Below, one piece after another: positions 9,715-18,072 of a DNA stretch of 64,000 nucleotides. The DNA is from Capnocytophaga catalasegens (lineage in GTDB: Bacteria > Bacteroidota > Bacteroidia > Flavobacteriales > Flavobacteriaceae). The position numbers and the translations under genes were made by a program. The DNA lies in contig NZ_BPMA01000021.1 in the NCBI RefSeq assembly GCF_026005215.1, forward strand, positions 48,801 to 112,800. The letters are read 5' to 3'. The notes beneath the pieces are model-generated. The model made no database searches, was not told the DNA's origin, and worked only from the letters and a program-made list of their open reading frames with translations. Numbering within the stretch: position 1 is the first letter of the stretch; each line of letters starts with the position of its first letter.

Positions 9715-10959
9715 TTAATTTAATAAAAATTTATCTTTAACAATAATACCTAACACTTTTCCTTTGAGTTTTTCTCCTACAAAAGCACTATTTTTGGAAG
9801 TTGAGAAGATATCTTTTTTCTCAAAAATATGAGTTTCATCAACAGAAAATAAGGTCATATTGGCTATTTCATCAATATTGATAGAGTGACAAGGTAGCGA
9901 AAAACGTTTTTTAGCATTGGTTAGTAGTTCAATTACTTTTTCTATCGAAGCGTATTGAGTAAGGATACCAAAAGTAGTTTCAAGCCCGATAGTTCCGTAT
10001 GCAGCCAAGTCAAATTCTACTTGTTTTTCCTCAATATCCATCGGACAATGGTCTGATGTTGCAAAATCAATAATTCCATCGCGTAGTGCTTTTCGCAGTG
10101 CTTCAACGTGTGCAATATCTCGCAGAGGTGGTAGCGTTTTATAATTTGTATCAAATCCTTCCAAAACATCATCTGTCAGATGCAGATTATAAATAGCTAC
10201 ACTACACGTTACGTCCAACCCTTTTGCTTTTGCCTGTGCAATAAGCTCTACTGATTTCATTGATGAAATGGTGGGAATATGTAATTTACCTCCTGTATAT
10301 TCCAAAATGGCTAAATCTCGTGCAATAATCAGTTCTTCTGCCAAAGAAGGAATACCTTTTAATCCTAACTTAGTTGAAATAACATGTTCATTAACAACAC
10401 CTTTGCCAGCAATATTTTTATCATTCGCAAACGAAATGACTATTCCTCCAAAATTTTGCGTATATTGAAGTGCTATTTTGAGCAAATTGGCATTAGAAAT
10501 CGTCTTTTTATAATCTCCAAAAGCAACAGCTCCTGCTGTTGCCATATCGTATAGTTCAGCCAAGTGTTCTCCTTGACTTTGTAAAGTTAAAGCTCCTATC
10601 GGAAATAGCTCACTTACAGCATTTTGTGTATTATTTTTTAAAAAAGTAATTGCTGATTTGGTATCAGAAATAGGATGTGAATTGGGGTTTAACATAATTT
10701 GCGTAAAACCACTATGAGCCGCTACGTTCATTCCATTTTCAAGTGTTTCTCGTTCTTCGTGCCCTGGTTCACCAAAAGAAACGCTACTATCTGCCCAACC
10801 TTGCGAAACATATACATTTTCTATAACATTATCTGTTTCGACAGATAACGCAGGTTGTATCTGCCTTATAATTCCGTTTTCTATCAAAATATCTTGTTTT
10901 GACAAGTGAAAAGGACTTGCTTTATCAATAATAGTTGCAGATTTCAGTAGTAGTTTCAT
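9715..10959 (-). CDS. Dihydroorotase homologue lacking the metal-binding histidines
   Basis: The 414-residue protein has the amidohydrolase fold and overall pattern of class I dihydroorotases (ENGMNVAAHSGFT, STKLGLKGIPSLAEEL, TSDHCPMDIEEK, GTIGLETTFG). The metal motif DxHxH is however DSSVS at 57-61, the following Arg is Gly63, and the later HxxH is H227-I-P-T230; only the distal Asp303 is kept. By analogy with the non-catalytic PyrC' proteins known to support aspartate transcarbamoylase, it may be structural rather than catalytic, and a true dihydroorotase would be needed elsewhere in the genome. It leads a two-gene unit with the esterase behind it. Confidence 0.85.
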   Translation of the reverse strand: MKLLLKSATIIDKASPFHLSKQDILIENGIIRQIQPALSVETDNVIENVYVSQGWADSSVSFGEPGHEERETLENGMNVAAHSGFTQIMLNPNSHPISDTKSAITFLKNNTQNAVSELFPIGALTLQSQGEHLAELYDMATAGAVAFGDYKKTISNANLLKIALQYTQNFGGIVISFANDKNIAGKGVVNEHVISTKLGLKGIPSLAEELIIARDLAILEYTGGKLHIPTISSMKSVELIAQAKAKGLDVTCSVAIYNLHLTDDVLEGFDTNYKTLPPLRDIAHVEALRKALRDGIIDFATSDHCPMDIEEKQVEFDLAAYGTIGLETTFGILTQYASIEKVIELLTNAKKRFSLPCHSINIDEIANMTLFSVDETHIFEKKDIFSTSKNSAFVGEKLKGKVLGIIVKDKFLLN

Positions 10960-10991
10960 ACAATAAAATTTGTTATCAATGAATTCAGCTA

Positions 10992-10999
10992 CAAAGTTA
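10992..10999 (-). promoter_or_regulatory. -7 promoter element of the dihydroorotase-like gene
   Basis: The minus strand reads TAACTTTG, with a TTTG 17 bases further upstream that could serve as the -33 element. Confidence 0.55.
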
Positions 11000-11065
11000 A
11001 AAAGAAATACTCAAAACAAAAACTATAAAAAGTAAAAAAATTCTTAAAACTTAAAATAAGACACG

Positions 11066-11097
11066 AAAAAACTAAGGAGAAGAATTTTTCCCCTTAG
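11066..11097 (-). terminator. Rho-independent terminator after secG
   Basis: On the minus strand CTAAGG and CCTTAG form the stem, followed by six T. Confidence 0.7.
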
Positions 11098-11136
11098 ATT
11101 CTGTCATTTAAAAGTAAAAAATAGTCTGAAAAACTA

Positions 11137-11475
11137 CTATTTATTAGGTGTTTCGTTGTTTGTAGGCGTAGAAGGCAACACAGGCGTGGTTGTTTCTTGT
11201 TTGTGTCCTTCAAGAACGCGAGAGTTAGAAATATCTCCTTTGTTTTGTTTTAGTACAATATTTGATAGCAAAATACATACAATTAGTAGTGTGCCTAGTG
11301 TCCAAGTGCTTTTGTCAAGAAAATCACCTGTTTTCTTAACTCCACCTACTACTTGTGCATTACCACCGAACGAAGAAGAAAGTCCTCCTCCTTTGGGTTG
11401 TTGTACCATTACCACAAGTATCAATAAGAATGATACTAAAAGAATTACTCCTAAAAGAATGTTGAATGTAACCAT
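11137..11475 (-). CDS. secG: Preprotein translocase subunit SecG
   Basis: A 112-residue membrane protein with two hydrophobic helices (about 4-24 and 56-74) separated by the family loop QQPKGGGLSSSFGG. SecG is the small accessory subunit of the SecYEG channel. The C-terminal tail (about 75-112) is polar and Thr/Pro-rich, as often in Bacteroidota. It follows the TPR gene by three bases, ending the lptE-TPR-secG operon, and a terminator follows. Confidence 0.93.
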   Translation of the reverse strand: MVTFNILLGVILLVSFLLILVVMVQQPKGGGLSSSFGGNAQVVGGVKKTGDFLDKSTWTLGTLLIVCILLSNIVLKQNKGDISNSRVLEGHKQETTTPVLPSTPTNNETPNK

Positions 11476-11478
11476 AAA

Positions 11479-12429
11479 TTATAAACTATTTTGTTGTAAT
11501 TTTTTAATTGCTTTTATTTGGTCTGCAAAGAAACGACTTTTTTCTGGAATTTTCAAAATTAAAATTTGATAAGCATGAATAGCCTCCGAATATTTACCTT
11601 GTTCCAGATATACTTTTGCCAAAGTTTCAGTCATTAGTTGTTGTTCATTGGGTTGTACTTCATCAGCTAAATCAATGGTTGAGCGATAATTTCGTTTAGC
11701 TTCTATCTTTGGATTTTTTTCTAAAAATTTATCAATTAAATCGAATTTTTTAGCACGTTTATCATCTTTGTCAAAGATATTTTTTTCAGCAGAAGCGTCT
11801 TCTTGTAGCTCTTCATTTTGTCGTTTTATAGGTTGATAACGTGTTATTTCAAGCCATTGCGCAAATGAATATTTATCATTTTTTTTGAAATCCAGAGGTT
11901 TGCCCATATCTAACGACTCTTCAATTTCTCGTGTTTTGTCTGAGGTAGGGACAAATTTACCCACAATCGTATCAATAACAGCCTGTCTTTCTTCAGGAGG
12001 AATCCAAGTAGTTTTTTCTTCCGTTTTAGAAGGAGTTTTCTCAATTGTAGGCGTTACAACTTCGGGCTGCCGAGGTTCAAAAACATCTTCGCCAACGTAT
12101 TGAGTAAAATCAGCTGGAATGGCTTCATCGTAGTAAGTTTTAGGCATTTCAACACGTTTTTCAGCTTTGAAAAGTGGTGTTTTTGCCTCTTTAAATGACT
12201 TTGATGTAATAAAATCAAAAAGCATTGTTCTGTCTCCTACAAGTGAAGCTGTTATTTTAAGAGCTTTATTATACCGATAGCTATTTTGAGTATATAAAAC
12301 TCGCAGATGTACAGCTCTTGCCGACTGAAAATACGGATGCTCGTGTATGATATTTTCCAATTCATATACTTGTGAGAGCGTAATACTATCTGGATTGCTC
12401 ACTATATTTGAAAACTCTTGTGTAGTCAT
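11479..12429 (-). CDS. TPR-containing protein of unknown function in the lptE-secG operon
   Basis: A 316-residue soluble protein. The first 90 residues form a conserved flavobacterial block (ITLSQVYELENIIHEHPYFQ ... RTMLFDFI); the middle is charged and Pro/Thr-rich; the C-terminus (about 265-310, AKVYLEQGKYSEAIHAYQIL) is a tetratricopeptide repeat. The ATG at 12429 is chosen because it overlaps the lptE stop (TAATG), implying translational coupling; a TTG two codons upstream is the alternative. Its position between lptE and secG is the common flavobacterial arrangement. No function is known to me; a role in envelope assembly is only a guess from the neighbours. Confidence 0.85.
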   Translation of the reverse strand: MTTQEFSNIVSNPDSITLSQVYELENIIHEHPYFQSARAVHLRVLYTQNSYRYNKALKITASLVGDRTMLFDFITSKSFKEAKTPLFKAEKRVEMPKTYYDEAIPADFTQYVGEDVFEPRQPEVVTPTIEKTPSKTEEKTTWIPPEERQAVIDTIVGKFVPTSDKTREIEESLDMGKPLDFKKNDKYSFAQWLEITRYQPIKRQNEELQEDASAEKNIFDKDDKRAKKFDLIDKFLEKNPKIEAKRNYRSTIDLADEVQPNEQQLMTETLAKVYLEQGKYSEAIHAYQILILKIPEKSRFFADQIKAIKKLQQNSL

Positions 12430-12923
12430 TACCAATTAGCCAATGAAGCGTTAAAAATATCTTGGGAAATTCGTTCAAAAATATCTTCTAAAGCTGCCAT
12501 TTTAACTGAATTAAGTTGCGCTTCGGCAGGATAGTCGTAATAATGAGAAAAACGTTTTTCAAAATCTTTTTCTGGGTCTGTATTATTTGTAAAACGTACG
12601 TTAATACTTACCGTAAGTCGGTTTTGAGCTGCGGTCTGTGAAGAAGTTGCACTCATTGGCGAAACAGAAAAATCAACGATTTCACCTTCATAAATAAGGT
12701 CTCCACCTCTATCAGTCAATGATAAATTAGTCTGATTATTTATCAAATCTTGTAAATACGTTGTGAAATCTCTATCCATTCCGGGTTCAACAATAGGAGC
12801 TCGATTTTGAAAGAAATTCACTTGAAAAGTTTTTGCATTACCGGTACTTCCCCCTGTAAAATTGTAGTATTTACATGAAAAAAATAAAAAAAATATCCCT
12901 AAAAACAATAAGATTTTTCTCAA
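12429..12923 (-). CDS. lptE: LPS assembly lipoprotein LptE
   Basis: The 164-residue lipoprotein has a signal ending LFFLFFSC (Cys17), then the Bacteroidota LptE pattern YNFTGGSTGNAKTFQVNFFQ and a repeated beta-alpha fold with GGDLIYEGEIVDFSVSPMSA. LptE sits inside the LptD barrel in the outer membrane and helps insert lipopolysaccharide. It heads the lptE-TPR-secG operon and overlaps the next gene by one base. The assignment rests on family appearance plus context. Confidence 0.88.
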   Translation of the reverse strand: MRKILLFLGIFFLFFSCKYYNFTGGSTGNAKTFQVNFFQNRAPIVEPGMDRDFTTYLQDLINNQTNLSLTDRGGDLIYEGEIVDFSVSPMSATSSQTAAQNRLTVSINVRFTNNTDPEKDFEKRFSHYYDYPAEAQLNSVKMAALEDIFERISQDIFNASLANW

Positions 12924-12948
12924 AATAAAAAGTTTTTCAAAACTTGGG

Positions 12949-12956
12949 CAAAATTA
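12949..12956 (-). promoter_or_regulatory. -7 promoter element of the lptE operon
   Basis: The minus strand reads TAATTTTG, 26 bases before the lptE ATG. Confidence 0.55.
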
Positions 12957-13016
12957 CAATATTAGATTTAAAAAAAATATTTTTTGAGCATTTATTTTAA
13001 AAAAATAAAAAAAACA

Positions 13017-13046
13017 AAAATCTACTAGAAAAACCTAGTAGATTTT
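13017..13046 (-). terminator. Rho-independent terminator after lpdA
   Basis: A 12-bp perfect stem (AAAATCTACTAG with CTAGTAGATTTT) with a 6-base loop; the minus strand continues into a long T-rich tract. Confidence 0.8.
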
Positions 13047-13084
13047 ATGAATTTAAGATTTATGATAAAACAATTCTTATACAA

Positions 13085-14476
13085 TTATAAATGAATTACC
13101 TCATCGTAAGCAGCTGCCACAGCCTCCATAACTGCTTCACTCATAGTAGGATGTGGATGAACGGCCTTGAGTACTTCGTGTCCCGTGGTTTCAAGTTTGC
13201 GAGCAACAACTGCTTCGGCAATCATATCTGTTACACCAGCACCTATCATATGACAACCAAGCCACTCTCCGTATTTGGCATCAAAAATAACTTTAACAAA
13301 TCCGTCTGCATTACCGCCTGCTTTGGCCTTGCCTGATGCTGAGAATGGAAACTTACCTACTTTTATATCATAACCTTTTTCACGAGCTTGTTTTTCGGTA
13401 AGTCCAACCGAAGCGATTTCGGGAGTACAATAGGTACAACCAGGTATATTTCCGTAGTCAATCGGTTCTACATGCATACCTTTTATTTTCTCTACACAGA
13501 GAATACCTTCGGCAGAAGCCACGTGAGCCAAAGCCTGTCCTGGAACTACATCACCGATGGCGTAATAACCCGGAACGTTGGTTTGATAAAATTCATTAAC
13601 CAAAATTTTATCTCTTTCTGTCCTAATTCCTACGGCTTCAAGACCAATATTTTCAATATTTGTCTTAATACCTACGGCAGAAAGAAGTATATCAGCTTCT
13701 AATACGACTTCTCCTTTGGCTGTTTTTACAAAGGCTTTCACACCTTCGCCCGAAGTATCTACTTTGGTAACTTCTGCCGATGTCATAATATTGATACCCA
13801 GCTTTTTAAAACTTCTTTCTAATTGTTTTGAAACCTCTTCATCTTCCACAGGTACGATATTGGGCATAAACTCAACAACGGTAACTTCGGTTCCCATTGA
13901 ATTGTAAAAATAGGCAAATTCTATTCCGATAGCACCACTTCCTACCACAATCATTTTTTTAGGTTGTTTGGGTAGGGTCATCGCCTGTCTATATCCAATA
14001 ATTTTTTTTCCATCTTGAGGCATTGCAGGAAGTTCTCGACTGCGAGCTCCTGTTGCAATGATAATATGGTCTGCACTATACTCAGTAACTTTACCTTCTT
14101 TGTCTTTTACATCAATTTTTTTATCCGATTTGAGCGTTCCGTATCCTTCGATAACATCAATTTTATTCTTTTTCATCAAGAATTGAACTCCTTTGCTCAT
14201 TCCTTCGGCAACACTGCGACTACGCTTGATAACAGCTTCAAAATCTTTATCAAATTCTTTTACTGAAAGTCCATAATCCGAAGCATGTTTCAGATATTCA
14301 AATACTTGCGCACTTTTCAAAAGTGCTTTGGTAGGGATACAGCCCCAATTTAGACACACTCCGCCCAAATTTTCTTTTTCAACAATAGCTGTTTTAAAAC
14401 CTAATTGAGAAGCACGAATAGCTGTAACATATCCACCAGGACCACTTCCTAATACTATAATATCGTATTTATTCAT
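13085..14476 (-). CDS. lpdA: Dihydrolipoyl dehydrogenase (E3)
   Basis: The 463-residue flavoprotein reoxidises dihydrolipoamide in 2-oxo-acid dehydrogenase and/or glycine cleavage complexes. Visible: FAD motif GSGPGGYVTA, redox disulphide Cys41/Cys46 in GGVCLNWGCIPTK, NAD motif GSGAIGIEF, the second FAD motif AIGDVVPGQALAHVA, and the catalytic HPHPTMSE near the C-terminus. The start ATG at 14476 gives the family's usual N-terminus (MNKYDIIVLGSG); an in-frame extension upstream would add 11 unrelated residues. No E1 or E2 gene is nearby, so it is a stand-alone E3. Confidence 0.95.
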   Translation of the reverse strand: MNKYDIIVLGSGPGGYVTAIRASQLGFKTAIVEKENLGGVCLNWGCIPTKALLKSAQVFEYLKHASDYGLSVKEFDKDFEAVIKRSRSVAEGMSKGVQFLMKKNKIDVIEGYGTLKSDKKIDVKDKEGKVTEYSADHIIIATGARSRELPAMPQDGKKIIGYRQAMTLPKQPKKMIVVGSGAIGIEFAYFYNSMGTEVTVVEFMPNIVPVEDEEVSKQLERSFKKLGINIMTSAEVTKVDTSGEGVKAFVKTAKGEVVLEADILLSAVGIKTNIENIGLEAVGIRTERDKILVNEFYQTNVPGYYAIGDVVPGQALAHVASAEGILCVEKIKGMHVEPIDYGNIPGCTYCTPEIASVGLTEKQAREKGYDIKVGKFPFSASGKAKAGGNADGFVKVIFDAKYGEWLGCHMIGAGVTDMIAEAVVARKLETTGHEVLKAVHPHPTMSEAVMEAVAAAYDEVIHL

Positions 14477-14508
14477 CGTTATAATTATTTTGTTTGTAAA
14501 AATCGGCA

Positions 14509-14516
14509 CGAAGGTA
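14509..14516 (-). promoter_or_regulatory. Probable -7 promoter element of lpdA
   Basis: The minus strand reads TACCTTCG, one mismatch from TAnnTTTG. The same TAnnTTCG variant precedes uvrD/pcrA and ileS in this window. Confidence 0.4.
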
Positions 14517-14596
14517 CGATTATTTTTCTCGAAAAAAAAACATTTTTGATTCTTTTGTAAAATTTGATATTTAAGTTACTGAATTATAGATAGATG

Positions 14597-14604
14597 TATA
14601 TTTG
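14597..14604 (+). promoter_or_regulatory. -7 promoter element upstream of the 14.7-kb outer-membrane-like gene
   Basis: TATATTTG matches TAnnTTTG. It implies a leader of about 110 bases containing a 20-codon open frame. Confidence 0.5.
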
Positions 14605-14626
14605 TATCGTTTTTAATTTTATCTAA

Positions 14627-14689
14627 ATGAAATCTAAAAGTAAATTTTTAACAATTTTAAAAATACTCAGAATATTTGAAAAGATGTAA
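14627..14689 (+). CDS. Possible 20-residue leader peptide
   Basis: A short frame MKSKSKFLTILKILRIFEKM lies between the predicted transcript start (about 14610) and the next gene at 14722. It is basic and amphipathic. Nothing beyond position and an ATG supports translation, and it may be chance in AT-rich DNA. Confidence 0.2.
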   Translation: MKSKSKFLTILKILRIFEKM

Positions 14690-14721
14690 GACTTGTGTTT
14701 TAACAATAATATTAAAATTTT

Positions 14722-15312
14722 ATGAAAATAGTATATATTATATTGCTATTATGTACAAGTTTTGCATATACGCAGGAAAATAAACGATGGAACTCTAATC
14801 TGGATTTAGATATTCTTTTCCCAAGCAAAGAAAAAACTACTTATTCTTATCATAATGGAGATATTTCACAAATTGCTTTTGAAAATAAAAGCGAAATAAA
14901 ACTAAAAGAAAAGGTATCTTTTGGCTTTACCTATTCTTTTCAGTATCGTTTTTGGGGAGGGCTTAGCGTAGGTGCTGTTACAGGGTTAAATCATTTACCT
15001 TTGCCACAAGCCTCTCTTACAACGGTAAAACTTGGCGGACAGCTTCGCTATACTTTTGTAGAAGAATACAAAGCAGGGCTATACTTGCAGTTGGTCAGCT
15101 TTCTCCCTTTACGGAGTAATATCGAAGCAGACTTTGGGGAGGTTCGCTTGGGAGTTACAATTCCTATTTCGCAAGGAGAAGATTATAATTTTACCTTAGG
15201 CCTCTTTACTTCATATATTTCATATAGATTAAATAGACCTTTATTTTATGATGAAGTTCCCGATATATTAGAATATCGAGGTATTGGAGTTAATTTAGGT
15301 ATACATTTTTAG
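14722..15312 (+). CDS. Exported protein, probable small outer-membrane beta-barrel
   Basis: The 196-residue product has a signal peptide (MKIVYIILLLCTSFAYTQ, cleavage near 17-18) and afterwards alternating polar and hydrophobic stretches rich in Tyr, Phe and Gly, ending in IGVNLGIHF with a C-terminal Phe, as in small outer-membrane barrels. I do not recognise the family. It is a single gene between lpdA (divergent) and truA, with its own promoter and a strong terminator. Confidence 0.7.
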   Translation: MKIVYIILLLCTSFAYTQENKRWNSNLDLDILFPSKEKTTYSYHNGDISQIAFENKSEIKLKEKVSFGFTYSFQYRFWGGLSVGAVTGLNHLPLPQASLTTVKLGGQLRYTFVEEYKAGLYLQLVSFLPLRSNIEADFGEVRLGVTIPISQGEDYNFTLGLFTSYISYRLNRPLFYDEVPDILEYRGIGVNLGIHF

Positions 15313-15330
15313 TTAATTTAATTTGTAAAA

Positions 15331-15361
15331 AGTCATTTGAGTAACTCAAATGGCTTTTTTT
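15331..15361 (+). terminator. Rho-independent terminator
   Basis: AGTCATTTGAGT pairs with ACTCAAATGGCT (12 bp, one-base loop centre) and is followed by a T run. Confidence 0.8.
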
Positions 15362-15394
15362 GTCAAATCTTCGTTTTCCTTCCAAATAAATTTG

Positions 15395-15402
15395 TATTTT
15401 TG
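15395..15402 (+). promoter_or_regulatory. -7 promoter element of truA
   Basis: TATTTTTG matches TAnnTTTG, leaving a leader of roughly 20 bases before the TTG start. Confidence 0.6.
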
Positions 15403-15426
15403 TCGGCACATTTTAAATAATTTTTT

Positions 15427-16179
15427 TTGAGATATTTTGTAGAATTTGCTTATAACGGAAAGGCATATTGTGGGTGGCAATCACAACCCAATTCGGTGAG
15501 TGTACAACAGATAATGGAACATTCGCTTAGTGTGTTGCTTTCTTGTCCTATTGCTCTTACAGGTGCAGGACGTACCGATAGCGGTGTGCATTCCAGACAA
15601 ATGTTTGCTCACTTTGATTACGAGGGTATTATTCAGCATAATTTTGTTCATCGAGTAAATACTTTTTTGCCTCACGATATTGTAATATATGGCTTTTACC
15701 AAGTTGAAAATGAAGCCCATGCCCGTTTTGATGCACTTAAACGTACCTACCAATACTATATCGTACAGCATAGAAATCCTTTTTTAACAGATTTTGCCTA
15801 TCATTTTCAGTGGAGTTTAGATATTGATTCGATGAACAAGGCTTGCGAAATTTTAAAAACCTATACTGATTTTCAGTGTTTTTCCAAATCAAAAACAGAC
15901 ATAAAAACCTATTTGTGTAAAATAGAAAAAGCTTTTTGGGAACGAAATAATGAAAATATTTTGATATTTGAAATAACCGCAGATCGATTTTTGCGCAATA
16001 TGGTGCGAGCCATTGTAGGTACAATGCTCAATATTGGGCAAGGAAAACTTACATTGGAGGGTTTTAAGCAAGTTATTGAAAGTAAAAATAGAGGGAAAGC
16101 AGGGTTTTCCGTACCTGCACACGGATTATATCTAACTCAAGTTGTATATCCTGAGAGGCTTTTCAAACCAGTAAAATGA
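15427..16179 (+). CDS. truA: tRNA pseudouridine(38-40) synthase TruA
   Basis: The 250-residue enzyme converts U38-U40 of tRNA anticodon arms to pseudouridine. The catalytic Asp51 lies in GAGRTDSGVHS, and the family blocks MRYFVEFAYNGKAYCGWQ and ADRFLRNMVRAIVGTMLNIG are present. The start codon is TTG: the protein begins exactly where TruA proteins begin, and the promoter lies directly upstream, leaving no room for another start. Length is normal. Confidence 0.93.
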   Translation: MRYFVEFAYNGKAYCGWQSQPNSVSVQQIMEHSLSVLLSCPIALTGAGRTDSGVHSRQMFAHFDYEGIIQHNFVHRVNTFLPHDIVIYGFYQVENEAHARFDALKRTYQYYIVQHRNPFLTDFAYHFQWSLDIDSMNKACEILKTYTDFQCFSKSKTDIKTYLCKIEKAFWERNNENILIFEITADRFLRNMVRAIVGTMLNIGQGKLTLEGFKQVIESKNRGKAGFSVPAHGLYLTQVVYPERLFKPVK

Positions 16180-16273
16180 TTTTTCTATTTAAAAATTAAA
16201 AGATTTTTTATTTATTAAAGATTAAAAAAATTTCTGATGCATAAAACAAAAAATTAAGAACAAAACATAGGAA

Positions 16274-18037
16274 ATGTCAGAAAAAACCAAATACACACAT
16301 ACAATCAAGCAATTATTCGAGTTTGTAAAACCTTACAGAAACTTATTCGTTTTTGTAGCCTTAATTTCCATACTATTATCTGGATTGGGAGTATTACGAA
16401 CCTATTTTTTCAAAGTAATCATAGATGATTTTATAGTTCCGAAAGACTATCAAGGAATGGTAGAAATAATCTGGATTATGTTAGGATTGCTTTTTGCCGA
16501 AGTCATCTCTCAAGTATCGTTTATGTATTATACCAGTTGGCTTGGTCAATATATAATTCGCGATATTCGAAATAAACTTTTTGGTTATATGATTCGCTTT
16601 AAAATGAAATACTATGACCAATCATCAGTGGGTATATTAGTTACCCGCGCTGTGAATGATATAGAGCGTATAGCCGAAATATTTTCGTCAGGATTATTTG
16701 AAATATTCAGCGAAATACTGAAAATGCTTGTGGTAATGGGAGTTATGATTTATTTCGATTGGAGATTAGCACTAATAGTTTTTGCTACGCTTCCCATTAT
16801 TTTATATGCAACAAATTGGTTTCAAAAATCAATGAAAGTTGCCTTTACCGAAGTTCGCAAGCAAGTAGCCGAACTTAATTCCTTTGTACAAGAACGTCTT
16901 TCGGGTATGAAAATTATTCAACTCTTTACAAGAGAAAATTATGAATATCAAAAATTTGAAAAAATAAACAAAAAACACGAAAAAGCTTGGTTGGCTAACA
17001 TTTGGTACAACTCCATTTTCTTCCCTATATCCGACTTAGTAACTTCTGTGGCTATGGGGTTGATTGTTTGGTATGGTGGGCTTCAAGCGGTAAATAATAC
17101 GGGTATACAACTAGGTACAATCCTGATGTTTATACAGCTCATACAAAGGCTTTTTCAACCGCTTCGACATATTGCCGACAAATTTAATACATTACAAATG
17201 GGAGTAATTGCTGCTCAACGAGTATTTGCAATCATTGAAACACATCGACAATATACAGAAATAGAAGGAAATAATGAACTCTCTGAAGTACAAGGAAATA
17301 TTCGTTTTGAAAATGTCAGATTTGGGTATAAAGAGAATGAAGAAATTTTACACGGAATTAACTTTTCAGTAGAAAAAGGGCAAACAGTAGCCATTGTAGG
17401 TGCTACTGGAGCAGGCAAATCAACTATTATCAATTTAATAAATCGATTTTATGACCTAAATGGTGGAACTATTCTAATTGATAATCAAGATATTAGAGAT
17501 TTTACATTGATTTCTCTTCGCAAGCATATAGCTATTGTTCTACAAGATGTATTTTTATTTGCAGATACAATTTTGAACAATATAACTCTACGTAATCCTT
17601 CTATTAGTAAAGAAGAAGTTATACAAGCAGCCAAAGAAATAGGAATACATAAGTTTATCAAAAAACTTCCACAAGGATACGAATATAATGTAAAAGAACG
17701 TGGAGCAACACTATCTGCAGGGCAAAGACAACTAATCGCTTTCCTTCGAGCATATGTACATAAACCTGAAATTCTAATTCTTGATGAAGCTACCTCTTCA
17801 GTAGATTCTCATTCTGAAAAACTTATTAAAAAAGCAACCGAACGTATTACAAAAGGAAGAACCTCTATCATTATAGCACACCGATTAGCAACCATACAGC
17901 AAGCTGATAAAATTATTGTTTTGGATAAAGGTAATATTGTCGAAGAAGGTACTCACGATAAGTTACTGACCATTCCTAATGGATATTATCGCAACTTACA
18001 ACAAGTCGCTACAAATCTTTATGAAGACAAAATATAA
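16274..18037 (+). CDS. ABC exporter, fused permease and ATPase (MsbA/MDR-like)
   Basis: The 587-residue half-transporter has six membrane helices in the first 310 residues and an ABC ATPase in the rest: Walker A GATGAGKST (about 376), a variant signature LSAGQRQLIAF (Ala for the usual first Gly), Walker B ILILDEATSSVD and the H-loop IIAHRLAT. It would work as a dimer exporting a lipid or drug; the substrate cannot be told. It is separate from the second exporter at 27863-29695. It follows truA by about 95 bases and may be co-transcribed with it. Confidence 0.88.
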   Translation: MSEKTKYTHTIKQLFEFVKPYRNLFVFVALISILLSGLGVLRTYFFKVIIDDFIVPKDYQGMVEIIWIMLGLLFAEVISQVSFMYYTSWLGQYIIRDIRNKLFGYMIRFKMKYYDQSSVGILVTRAVNDIERIAEIFSSGLFEIFSEILKMLVVMGVMIYFDWRLALIVFATLPIILYATNWFQKSMKVAFTEVRKQVAELNSFVQERLSGMKIIQLFTRENYEYQKFEKINKKHEKAWLANIWYNSIFFPISDLVTSVAMGLIVWYGGLQAVNNTGIQLGTILMFIQLIQRLFQPLRHIADKFNTLQMGVIAAQRVFAIIETHRQYTEIEGNNELSEVQGNIRFENVRFGYKENEEILHGINFSVEKGQTVAIVGATGAGKSTIINLINRFYDLNGGTILIDNQDIRDFTLISLRKHIAIVLQDVFLFADTILNNITLRNPSISKEEVIQAAKEIGIHKFIKKLPQGYEYNVKERGATLSAGQRQLIAFLRAYVHKPEILILDEATSSVDSHSEKLIKKATERITKGRTSIIIAHRLATIQQADKIIVLDKGNIVEEGTHDKLLTIPNGYYRNLQQVATNLYEDKI

Positions 18038-18072
18038 TAAATATATCTATCAAAAAATTAAATAGCTAAATT

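Noticed and set aside
11156-11569. Plus-strand open frame of 137 codons across secG
   Set aside because: Antisense shadow of secG and the start of the intergenic junction; no promoter, and the secG frame is clearly the real one.
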